From Parapedobacter composti (GTDB lineage Bacteria; Bacteroidota; Bacteroidia; Sphingobacteriales; Sphingobacteriaceae), in assembly GCF_900112315.1 (NCBI RefSeq), contig NZ_FOLL01000001.1:620001-684000 (forward strand): 64,000 nucleotides of DNA, given 5' to 3'. Under the pieces are notes generated by a model, which was given only the letters and a program-made list of their open reading frames with translations, ran no database searches and was not told the origin of the DNA. Shown here one piece after another: positions 45,348 to 53,456 of this stretch. The translations under genes and the position numbers were made by a program. The first letter of the stretch is position 1. Every line of letters begins with the position of its first letter.

Positions 45348-45995
45348 TCAGTTTAAAACTCCCTGTTGCAATGCGATACGGATTACCGTACCAATATCTG
45401 AAGCCCCTGTTTTCTGTAGAAGGCTCTCGCGGTATTTCAGGATGGTCCGCTTGTTGGTAAAAAGCTGGTAAGCGATCTCTTGGTTTGAGTATCCTTCCAG
45501 GATGAGTTTTAAGATTTGCTCTTCGCGCGGGGAGAACTCAACGGCATGATCTTTCTTCCCAAAGTCGGTTGCGGCAATGCGTTCCAGTACTTTCAGGTAC
45601 AGCGCCGTGCATATATAGGTGTTGCCGGACAGGATATGCTTAATGGCAAAGACCAATTCGTCTTTATTCGCCTCATTAACAATGTATCCATCAGCCCCTG
45701 ATTTCATCAGCCCCAGGATGTCCTCGTCATATTCAATGCCTGACAGAACCAATACCTTGATTTGCGGCGCTATTTTTTTCAACATTGTTAGATACCGCTG
45801 ATCGTCAGGGAGGAAAACATGATCGATAACTAACAGATCTATCGCGGGCTGCGTTGAAAGGGCCGGTATTATGTCGTCCCGTTTGGAAATGATTGCGGCA
45901 AAAGCAAAATCGGGCTCTTGGTCCAAAAGGGAGATAATGCCATCACGTGCCAGCGTCTGCGGTGAAGCCCAAATGATTTTTGCTGAATTTTCCAT
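45348..45995 (-). CDS. NarL/LuxR-type response regulator
   Basis: The 215-residue protein has a receiver domain (1-125) with the likely phospho-acceptor in LLVIDHVFLP and the lysine region VNEANKDE. A LuxR-type HTH follows (about 150-210, FSPREEQILKLILEGYSNQEIAYQLFTNKRTILKYRESLLQK). The receiver is degenerate at several positions, so activation may not depend on phosphate. No kinase is adjacent. It is the best candidate regulator for the CTGTACTrAAA elements, one of which lies in its promoter region; this is inference. Confidence 0.88.
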   Translation of the reverse strand: MENSAKIIWASPQTLARDGIISLLDQEPDFAFAAIISKRDDIIPALSTQPAIDLLVIDHVFLPDDQRYLTMLKKIAPQIKVLVLSGIEYDEDILGLMKSGADGYIVNEANKDELVFAIKHILSGNTYICTALYLKVLERIAATDFGKKDHAVEFSPREEQILKLILEGYSNQEIAYQLFTNKRTILKYRESLLQKTGASDIGTVIRIALQQGVLN

Positions 45996-46436
45996 AATAT
46001 TTAATCTACTGTCCTAACTGATATCTTTAAGTCGCTAATCGTAGAGATATACGTTTCAACTGTTGTAAAGGTTTTAGTTTTTTTAAGATACTTCTCCTAA
46101 ACCGACAAAAAGTATGGTTTTTAGTACAGCGAAGAACCGTTGGCTGACTTTTCCAAAAGCGATCCAAAAGACAAGGCCGGGTAGTACGCGGTTGCCGGTG
46201 GGTGGTCCCAGATGGCGTAATAGCCAGTAAATGAAATCGTTGCTTGGTTTCCGGTTAACGCAGTGATATTTGTGGGTGCGCCGAATACCAAGTGGTATAT
46301 CGCTTGAACACTATCATATATATCGGATTCGGCGATCTTGTTAAAACTACCTATGGTGCAATCCTTGGCATTGGCAGTTCCATAACGGTTAAGAACCTGT
46401 GTTTCGCCAGATAACGCTATTAATCGAAAAATACAT
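45996..46436. other. 441-base interval with one uncertain minus-strand frame
   Basis: It lies between the divergent LuxR-type regulator and the heptose cluster. It contains a CTGTACTrAAA-type element (46119-46130) and a minus-strand open frame from about 46430 to 46121, rich in Ser, Ala and Tyr. The frame has no good ATG; its only long version begins antisense inside the GT4 gene. I treat it as doubtful. Confidence 0.35.
46119..46130 (-). promoter_or_regulatory. CTGTACTrAAA-type element near the LuxR-type regulator
   Basis: On the minus strand this reads GCTGTACTAAAA. It lies 124 bases upstream of the LuxR-type regulator start and 307 upstream of the heptose cluster. It shares 11 bases with the element at 56033. 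Confidence 0.4.
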
Positions 46437-48380
46437 ATGAACAAGACTATCGCATTAATCAGTGAGCATGCTTCTCCCTTGGCCACGCTGGGCGGGGTGG
46501 ATAGCGGCGGGCAGAACATCTATGTAGGCGAGCTGGCCCGGCAACTGGCGTCATTAGGGTATCAGGTGGATATTTTTACCCGGCGGGATAACGAGAAATT
46601 ACCCATCGAGGTACAATGGTTGCCCGGTGTGCGGGTGATACATGTGGATGCCGGGCCAGCGAAGCAACTACCCAAAGAGGCATTATTCCCGTTTATGGAC
46701 GCTTTTGTAGCATTCATGGAAATGTATATGGCTCGGCTGTCTGAACCGTATCGGCTTTTGCACGCTAACTTCTGGATGTCGGGTTATGTGGCTATGAAAC
46801 TCAAGGAACGCTTGGGCATACCATTCGTCATCACCTTTCACGCCCTTGGCAAGGTTAGGCTGATGCATCAAGGCGATGCCGACAGGTTTCCGAAGGAACG
46901 TTGTGAAGTGGAGTTGAAAACGATGGAAAAAGCCGATGCCATTATTGCCGAATGCCCCCAGGATCAGGCTGATTTGGAACAATTTTACCATATTGGCAAT
47001 GGCAAAATCCGCATGATTCCCTGCGGCTTCAGTCCGCACGAATTCCACCCCATTGACAAGGCGTATGCGAGAATGTTATTGGATCTGCACCCTACGCGCA
47101 AAATTATTCTGCAATTGGGCCGTATGGTGCCACGTAAGGGAGTAGACAATGTTATCCAATCGCTGGCTTACCTATCTGACCGGTACGACACCCAATTGGT
47201 GATTGTAGGAGGCGAACAGGATAAAGCCAACCTCACCGCCGATCCCGAATATCAACGGCTCATGGAGCTTGCAACATCGCTGGGTGTTGCAAACGCCATT
47301 TCCTTTGAAGGCAGGAAAAGCAGGGAACAGCTCAAGTACTTTTATTCGGCAGCAGACGTATTTGTATCGACACCCTGGTACGAACCCTTTGGCATTACAC
47401 CGCTTGAAGCCATGGCCTGCGGTACGCCGGTTATCGGTGCCAAAGTAGGCGGAATACAATATAGCGTAGCTCATGGAAAGACCGGGTTCCTGGTGCCTCC
47501 CAAAGACCCTGAAGCGCTCGCCCATAAATTGGAATTTCTCCTTACCCATGAGGATTTACGGGTGTATATGCGGCGTAATGGACTAAGGCGTGTCAACGAA
47601 TATTTTACATGGGAGAAGGTGGCGTTACAGATGGACGAAGTGTACCGTAGCATCACCGACAGGCATAATGGCCTTGTCAACCACGATCGGCAGGTTATCC
47701 TCGATGCGTTCGAGGACGCTGCCAGTGTATTCAGGCGTTCCGGTTCAGCACTTGCTGATACCCTGTTGACGGCGGGGGAAACGTTAGCCGACACCTTCCT
47801 GAACGGCGGAAAAGTGCTTGTGTGCGGCAACGGGGGTAGTGCAGCCGAGAGTCTTCACTTTTCCGCAGAACTATTGGGGCGGTTTGAACTGCCAAACCGG
47901 GTGGGTCTGCCTGTTATCTCACTGATGGCTGATACCGCCATGTTAACCGCCTGGTCAAACGACATTGGCTTTGACGACATATTTGCCCGGCAAGTGGAAG
48001 CTTATGGTCGTCCGGGGGATGTGTTATTATGTCTTAGCACCAGCGGTAATTCAAAGAATATCTTGCAAGCAATGGATAAGGCCAAACAATTGGGCATGGT
48101 GTGCGTTACGATTTTGGGAAAGGACGGAGGCATGGCGGTAACTAAAGGGGATATTAACCTAGTGGTCCCATCGGAAAATACCCAACGGATCCAGGAAGTA
48201 CATCTGCATGTGATACACCTGCTTTGCAGTTTAGTGGAACGCAAATTGGCAGACCTTCCGGAAATCGGGCAGGCAGCATTGAACTATCCTCCGCCGGTTG
48301 GCAGTCTGGTCACACCGCATCAGCACAACGGAAAAACGAACGGTCATCATGTCGGGCAAAAAAGCAGTATTCTTGGATAA
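46437..48380 (+). CDS. Fusion of GT4 glycosyltransferase and GmhA-type sedoheptulose-7-phosphate isomerase
   Basis: The 647-residue protein has two enzymes. Residues 1 to about 405 are a GT4 (GT-B) glycosyltransferase: GGVDSGGQNIYVGELA at the N-terminus, GRMVPRKGVDNVI, and the donor site PFGITPLEAMACGTPVIG. Residues about 415-625 are an SIS-domain isomerase with VCGNGGSAAESLHFSAELLGRF (near 462) and LSTSGNSKNI, matching GmhA, which makes heptose 7-phosphate. It is followed by GmhB and HldE, overlapping GmhB by 32 bases. Joining a transferase to the first heptose enzyme in one chain is unusual. Confidence 0.9.
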   Translation: MNKTIALISEHASPLATLGGVDSGGQNIYVGELARQLASLGYQVDIFTRRDNEKLPIEVQWLPGVRVIHVDAGPAKQLPKEALFPFMDAFVAFMEMYMARLSEPYRLLHANFWMSGYVAMKLKERLGIPFVITFHALGKVRLMHQGDADRFPKERCEVELKTMEKADAIIAECPQDQADLEQFYHIGNGKIRMIPCGFSPHEFHPIDKAYARMLLDLHPTRKIILQLGRMVPRKGVDNVIQSLAYLSDRYDTQLVIVGGEQDKANLTADPEYQRLMELATSLGVANAISFEGRKSREQLKYFYSAADVFVSTPWYEPFGITPLEAMACGTPVIGAKVGGIQYSVAHGKTGFLVPPKDPEALAHKLEFLLTHEDLRVYMRRNGLRRVNEYFTWEKVALQMDEVYRSITDRHNGLVNHDRQVILDAFEDAASVFRRSGSALADTLLTAGETLADTFLNGGKVLVCGNGGSAAESLHFSAELLGRFELPNRVGLPVISLMADTAMLTAWSNDIGFDDIFARQVEAYGRPGDVLLCLSTSGNSKNILQAMDKAKQLGMVCVTILGKDGGMAVTKGDINLVVPSENTQRIQEVHLHVIHLLCSLVERKLADLPEIGQAALNYPPPVGSLVTPHQHNGKTNGHHVGQKSSILG

Positions 48381-48915
48381 AGATGGTACATTAATACGGG
48401 ACGTTCCCTACAACGCAGACCCAAGCAAGGTGGAACTGCTGCACGGCGTTGCCAGTGGCCTTCGGCAACTGAGCAACAAGGGATATCTGTTTTTCATCGT
48501 TACAAACCAAGCCGGGGTGGCCAAAGGTTATTTTAAGGAGGAGGCACTTACCGCAGTGGAGCATAAACTACAGCTGCTGCTGCATCAAAGCGGTATCGCA
48601 CTGTCGGGTTTCTACTATTGCCCCCATCACCCCCAGGGTGTTGTGGCAGCTTATGCAAAGGCATGTCATTGCAGGAAGCCTATGCCGGGGATGCTCTTCG
48701 ACGCAGCCACCCGGCACGGGCTAAGTCTCGCTCAATCGTGGATGGTGGGTGATATCCTTGACGATATTGAAGCGGGCAACCGTGCTGGTTGCAGGACGGT
48801 GCTGGTTGACGGCACGGCGAGTGAGAGGGTACAAATATCGGGTGGCTACCGCCGTCCATCGTATATCGCAGACAATTTTAAAGAAGCAGCAAATCTAATC
48901 GTGAAAAACACGTGA
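48349..48915 (+). CDS. gmhB: D-glycero-beta-D-manno-heptose 1,7-bisphosphate 7-phosphatase
   Basis: The 188-residue HAD-IIIA phosphatase is read from ATG 48349 (MSGKKAVFLDKDGTL); the nucleophile is the first Asp of DKDGT. TNQAGVAKGYF supplies the motif-II threonine, the zinc site is PHHPQGVVAAYAKACHCRKP (Cys/His), and VGDILDDIEAG ends the motif set. It removes the 7-phosphate between the kinase and nucleotidyltransferase steps of HldE. The start lies inside the fusion gene (32-base overlap) and the stop touches the hldE start. Confidence 0.94.
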   Translation: MSGKKAVFLDKDGTLIRDVPYNADPSKVELLHGVASGLRQLSNKGYLFFIVTNQAGVAKGYFKEEALTAVEHKLQLLLHQSGIALSGFYYCPHHPQGVVAAYAKACHCRKPMPGMLFDAATRHGLSLAQSWMVGDILDDIEAGNRAGCRTVLVDGTASERVQISGGYRRPSYIADNFKEAANLIVKNT

Positions 48916-48917
48916 AC

Positions 48918-50405
48918 ATGGAAAAATACAATTGGCGGTTTACCGAGCAGTTCGACCAAAAGACGATTCTTGTGGTTGGCGATCTCATCATCGATGAGTA
49001 CATAAAGGGAGATAGTACACGGCTATCGCCAGAGGCTCCGGTTCCTGTGGTGGATGTCCAGTCGGATTGCTTCGTGTTGGGAGGAGCCGCCAATGTGGCG
49101 GCGAATCTTCGCGCATTGGGCGCTACGGTGATTTTCTGCTCCGTAATTGGCGACGATGCCGATGCCGATCGGGCTTTTGCAATGGTGGCAGATGCAGGCT
49201 TTTCGCCGGATTACCTTATCCGCGAGAAGGACCGGGCCACAGTGGTTAAAACCCGGATACAGGCCGATGGCCACCCACTGGCCCGGCTGGATCGGGGCGA
49301 CGACCGGGCAATCTCACCTGAATCGGAGCGCCAGCTCATCCACCTCCTTAAAACGCATTTTGTATCATGTGACGGTGTTTTGATAGCAGACTACCATAAA
49401 GGCATTGTCACTCCCACCATCATAGATGGTTTGGTGCGGATGAAAATGAGCCATCCTAAGTTTGTGGCGGTCGATTCAAAACGGCTTTCACTTTTTAAAA
49501 AAATGGCTCCAACGCTTGTGAAGCCTAATTATAGTGAGGCAATGAAGTTATTGGGATGTGAAATAACTCACAAGGATCGAAAAGGGCAGTTGGAAAAATG
49601 CGGCAAAGCCATCTTCCGCAAAACCAACGCGCAATGGGTGGTACTTACGCTTGACAAAGACGGATCGCTGTGGTTCGAGCGAGGGAAACTGGTGTTCAAC
49701 ATGGGGGCAATTCCGGTGGCCGTTCCGCATGTATGCGGCGCCGGCGACACCTTCATAAGCGCTTGCACTTTGGCGCTGCTCTCGGGTGCTGATGCTGCGC
49801 GCACTGCCCAGGCGGCTACCGCCGCTGCCACGGTGGCCATTGAGAAAGAAGCAACCTCTTTATGTAGTCGCCTGGAATTGCTGGCTAAACTGGACAACGA
49901 GCAAAAACTCGTTACCTCAATGAAACGCCTGCAAGAAATCAAAGCCTATTACAAAGGCTTGGGGCACCGAATCGTGTTTACCAATGGTTGTTTTGATATC
50001 TTGCATAGCGGGCATGTCAACTACCTAAAGCTGGCGAGGAAATTGGGAGATGTGCTTATCGTCGGTGTTAACAACGATGATAGCATAAGGCGTCTCAAAG
50101 GGCCTGCCCGGCCCATCAACGGCTTGGCCGAACGGCTCTCGGTCTTGGCCGGCCTGGGGTGTGTGGACCATTTGGTGGTTTTCGGAGATGAGGCTGACGA
50201 CACGCCTGCTGAACTCATTAAGGTGCTGGCACCCGACGTATTTGCCAAGGGAGGCGACTATAAAGATAAGGAGTTGCCCGAAGCAAAACTAGTCGAATCA
50301 CTGGGGGGACAAGTGCAACTGATTCCGTTCACCGCCAACCGGTCCACCACCCGGTTAATCCGCCGCATTTACGAACATACCCATACAAAGAAGGCCATTA
50401 TTTAA
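48918..50405 (+). CDS. hldE: Bifunctional heptose 7-phosphate kinase / heptose 1-phosphate adenylyltransferase
   Basis: The 495-residue protein is read from ATG 48918; a GTG two codons earlier overlaps the gmhB stop. The N-terminal PfkB-type kinase (1 to about 325) has LGGAANVAANLRALGA and the anion-hole/base motif CGAGDTF. The C-terminal nucleotidyltransferase (about 345-495) has the FTNGCFDILHSGHVNYL motif (HxGH) and ends with FTANRSTTRLI. It makes ADP-heptose. The kinase-first order and fusion match HldE of enterobacteria. Confidence 0.95.
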   Translation: MEKYNWRFTEQFDQKTILVVGDLIIDEYIKGDSTRLSPEAPVPVVDVQSDCFVLGGAANVAANLRALGATVIFCSVIGDDADADRAFAMVADAGFSPDYLIREKDRATVVKTRIQADGHPLARLDRGDDRAISPESERQLIHLLKTHFVSCDGVLIADYHKGIVTPTIIDGLVRMKMSHPKFVAVDSKRLSLFKKMAPTLVKPNYSEAMKLLGCEITHKDRKGQLEKCGKAIFRKTNAQWVVLTLDKDGSLWFERGKLVFNMGAIPVAVPHVCGAGDTFISACTLALLSGADAARTAQAATAAATVAIEKEATSLCSRLELLAKLDNEQKLVTSMKRLQEIKAYYKGLGHRIVFTNGCFDILHSGHVNYLKLARKLGDVLIVGVNNDDSIRRLKGPARPINGLAERLSVLAGLGCVDHLVVFGDEADDTPAELIKVLAPDVFAKGGDYKDKELPEAKLVESLGGQVQLIPFTANRSTTRLIRRIYEHTHTKKAII

Positions 50406-50412
50406 CGAGGCG

Positions 50413-51528
50413 ATGGAAAGCTGGAGTCATTGTACGCATCTGCTGGTCATACGTCCGGACAATATTGGCGATGTATTGATGAGCAGTCCCGCCATACGGG
50501 CCATTAAGCGATGTTTGGGTAGTAAAATAACCTTGTTGACGTCTGCCGCTGGGGCGGCGGCTTCGGCATTGCTACCGGAAGTAGATGATACGGTTGTAGC
50601 TAATGTTCCATGGGTAAAACAACCGACGTCTGTCAATCCCCGCGAGTTTCTGGAGTTGGCAGAGCTGCTTAAGGCCAGGCAGTTCGACGGCTGTATCGTG
50701 TTCACCGTTTACAGCCAGAATCCGCTGCCTTCAGCCATGCTGGCATGGATGGCAGGTATCCCCAAACGGCTGGCCTATTGCCGGGAGAATCCCTATGACT
50801 TGCTTACGCACTGGATTCCGGATGATGAACCCTATTCCCGTATCCGGCATCAGGTAGCCCGTGATCTGGATCTGGTGGAGCAAATCGGAGCATATACCAA
50901 TGACGACCGCATCACAATTGCCATACCAGCGGGGGCAGACATCCGTGCAATGGCTAAATTGGCCGGAGCCGGTGTGGATTTGGAAGCACCTTATATGATT
51001 CTCCATGCAGGGGTGAGCGAATCCAAGCGGGAGTTCCCGGTTAATAAATGGGTAGCCATAGCCAGGCGCCTGCTTGCGGCACGCCCGGAGCAGCTGGTTT
51101 TTACGGGCAATGCACAGGAGGCAAAGCTGACTGATTATTTGCGGGATGCATGCGGCGGGCGCACCTTTTCAATAGCGGGCCTGCTGGACATCACCGAGTT
51201 TGCCGCAGTTATCCGGCAGGCGGCCCTTGTGGTTTCGGTAAATACGGCAACCATTCATTTGGCCGCTGCCTTAGGCCGACCCGCGGTCGTACTTTATGCG
51301 CTGACCAATCCGCAGCACACTCCATGGCGGAGTCCGCATGTGCTCTTCCCGTATAGTGTAGCCGATGGACAAGCGCAAAGTAGAAACGAAGTAATCCGTT
51401 ACGTGAACCAGTCCATGTTCGAGAAAAAAGTCGAGCCGCCCGCAACAAATGATGTACTAAGCGCTGTCAATGAGTTGCTCAAGGGCCACGGGGAAGGCCA
51501 GCCGATCTACCAAGGCTTTTTCAACTGA
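50413..51528 (+). CDS. GT9-family glycosyltransferase (heptosyltransferase-like), first
   Basis: The 371-residue GT-B enzyme opens HLLVIRPDNIGDVLMSSPAIRAIKR, the GT9 acceptor-side motif. In the second half it has ILHAGVSESKREFPVNKWVAIA and VSVNTATIHLAAALGRPAVVLYALTNPQHTPW, which bind ADP-heptose in heptosyltransferases. It begins 7 bases after hldE, so ADP-heptose is its likely donor. Its last 72 bases overlap the second GT9 gene on the opposite strand. Confidence 0.9.
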   Translation: MESWSHCTHLLVIRPDNIGDVLMSSPAIRAIKRCLGSKITLLTSAAGAAASALLPEVDDTVVANVPWVKQPTSVNPREFLELAELLKARQFDGCIVFTVYSQNPLPSAMLAWMAGIPKRLAYCRENPYDLLTHWIPDDEPYSRIRHQVARDLDLVEQIGAYTNDDRITIAIPAGADIRAMAKLAGAGVDLEAPYMILHAGVSESKREFPVNKWVAIARRLLAARPEQLVFTGNAQEAKLTDYLRDACGGRTFSIAGLLDITEFAAVIRQAALVVSVNTATIHLAAALGRPAVVLYALTNPQHTPWRSPHVLFPYSVADGQAQSRNEVIRYVNQSMFEKKVEPPATNDVLSAVNELLKGHGEGQPIYQGFFN

Positions 51529-52470
51529 TGCCAGGTCGGATGTCCGCTTCCCATCTATGGTGGTCAGTACAGATTTGTTTAAGGGCCGCCAGCGGTTGGG
51601 TTCGCCGTCCATGCTTACAATGACGCCCGGCGTACCCAATGCCGAAGCAATATGGGAAACACCCGTGCAATTGGAAAGGACGGCTTTTGCCTGTTTGACG
51701 AGCACGGCCATTGTGCCCAATGAGGTCTTGCCGGCAACCACGATGGCCTGGTAACGCATCAAGCGCGCAACTTCTTCAACGATGGGCAGCTCTTCAGTTG
51801 TACCGGTAAGCGCAACGTCGTACCCCAATTCAATGCATCTATCGGCCATGCAAGCGAAGGCCGACGGCGGCCACCGCCGCCATGCCGCCCGGCTACCGGG
51901 GTGTACGCAGACGTACTGACCGGGTTGCAGCGGTAAGTTAAGCGATTCAAAATCCGCATAATCCTGCTCGGTAATAGGAAACTCAAGGTGTATGCCCTGA
52001 TGTGGGATGCCAAGATGCTGTACAAGCAGCAGATGGCGGCAGATTTCATGAACGTGGGAAGGGTAGGGGATAAAGAGATCGTTCCCGGGGTGATAATGCC
52101 CTTCGGCATAGAAACCTGCAGTATAGGTGGCACCAAACAGTTCAACCAACGGGTTGACTATGGTGCCGTTTCCCTGCATTTGCAGCATCAAATCAAATTG
52201 TTTGGCTTGCATGTCTGCGATAAACCGTGCAATGTCCTGTACTGCAAACGACTGTTCGGGGAGTCCGGGATAACCGGGGAAGAGTTCCAGCCCATCGAAA
52301 TACATCGGAAACCGGTTTGTCAGTTCCTTCGCCCCTGGTAATCCGATCAAGGTGATTGACGCCTGGGGAAACTGGTGGCGCAGGGCGCGCACCGCTGGTA
52401 TGGCGCATAGCAGATCACCTAATTGCAATGCTCGGAAAACGGCGATTTTGCGGATGTCCTGAATTTTCAT
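51457..52470 (-). CDS. GT9-family glycosyltransferase (heptosyltransferase-like), second
   Basis: The 337-residue GT-B enzyme has AVFRALQLGDLLCAIPAVRALRHQFP at the N-terminus and CVHPGSRAAWRRWPPSAFACMADR and SNCTGVSHIASALGTPGVIVSMDGEPNRWRP in the donor half, as in GT9. It is similar in plan to, but not a close copy of, the plus-strand GT9 gene. It is transcribed with the GT2 gene 11 bases upstream. The 72-base convergent overlap with the other GT9 gene is unusually long. Confidence 0.88.
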   Translation of the reverse strand: MKIQDIRKIAVFRALQLGDLLCAIPAVRALRHQFPQASITLIGLPGAKELTNRFPMYFDGLELFPGYPGLPEQSFAVQDIARFIADMQAKQFDLMLQMQGNGTIVNPLVELFGATYTAGFYAEGHYHPGNDLFIPYPSHVHEICRHLLLVQHLGIPHQGIHLEFPITEQDYADFESLNLPLQPGQYVCVHPGSRAAWRRWPPSAFACMADRCIELGYDVALTGTTEELPIVEEVARLMRYQAIVVAGKTSLGTMAVLVKQAKAVLSNCTGVSHIASALGTPGVIVSMDGEPNRWRPLNKSVLTTIDGKRTSDLASVEKALVDRLAFPVALEQLIDSA

Positions 52471-52481
52471 GCACGTATATG

Positions 52482-53456
52482 TTAAAACAGCAAAGCCCTG
52501 TATTTGACCGCACCATAATATTGCCAGTAAATGGAGAGAAACGGGATAAGGGCAGATGTGAGCGCCATTTCAGCAATATGGGAGGCAGACTTGCGCGTCG
52601 GGAGCAGGCGTTTCCAGGTCAGAAGCCCCACGCCGACGAACCATCCGATCGAGGCAACCGCCGAAAGCGCCGGATAGTCCAGCACCAACGCAGTGACAGC
52701 CAGCACAAACAACGACACGGTGGTGTAGTAATGCCAGTTCGGTTGTTTTCGGATTCTTTCGCGGAATAAACGAGGGTACCTTTTGTAGAGTAAGGCATTG
52801 TACTGTCCTTTCTTCTGCTCCCGTAAGCTGATGCCCCACGGAGCGTCTCGCACCGGATGACGCACTACGGCCTCATCCACCCGGGTAATGGGGATGCCGT
52901 GCGTGATTAGCCTGAAGTGTAGATCGCTGTCCTCTCGCCAGGCCATGCCGAATTGTTCATCGAACCCTCCCGTAGCGAGCAAGGTCTCCCGGGTGCAGCA
53001 ACAGTTAGCCGTTACGAATTCCGCGGTTTGCAATTGTGCGGTATTCCACTCGTAATCGGTAGGCCGTAAGGGTATAGGGACCTCTACCTTACCTGTCATC
53101 GCCCATAACGGCTGACCCGGATAGGCTTGGCAAAACGTGTCGAGCCACGTAGACATGGGCCGACAGTCATCGTCGGTAAATGCAATCAAAGGCGATTTCG
53201 CGCTCCGCCATCCCAGATTTCTGGCGGCTGCCGGCCCTTTCTTCTTAGGCAACGACAAAAAGGAAAAAAGCAGTTCAGACTTTCCCTTATGCCAATCCAT
53301 GAGTGCATCGCGGGTAAGCCCGTCAGGCCCGTCGCTCACCACAATAACCTCAAAAGCCGTTTTGTTTAGCGTCTGGCGGTAAAGCGCGTCCAGGCATTTA
53401 ACCAACAGCTGTGGTCGCCTGTAAGTGGGAATGACTACTGATATCCTTGTTTCCAT
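52482..53456 (-). CDS. GT2-family glycosyltransferase
   Basis: The 324-residue GT-A enzyme opens ISVVIPTYRRPQLLVKCLDALYRQT. It holds the nucleotide/metal motif AFTDDDCRP and the acceptor-side WREDSDLHFRL. Two or three hydrophobic segments near the C-terminus (FVLAVTALVLDYPALSAVASIGWFVGVGLL) suggest membrane association. Its start overlaps the carbamoyltransferase end by 59 bases, so the two are probably coupled. It likely adds a sugar to the heptose-containing glycan. Confidence 0.9.
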   Translation of the reverse strand: METRISVVIPTYRRPQLLVKCLDALYRQTLNKTAFEVIVVSDGPDGLTRDALMDWHKGKSELLFSFLSLPKKKGPAAARNLGWRSAKSPLIAFTDDDCRPMSTWLDTFCQAYPGQPLWAMTGKVEVPIPLRPTDYEWNTAQLQTAEFVTANCCCTRETLLATGGFDEQFGMAWREDSDLHFRLITHGIPITRVDEAVVRHPVRDAPWGISLREQKKGQYNALLYKRYPRLFRERIRKQPNWHYYTTVSLFVLAVTALVLDYPALSAVASIGWFVGVGLLTWKRLLPTRKSASHIAEMALTSALIPFLSIYWQYYGAVKYRALLF

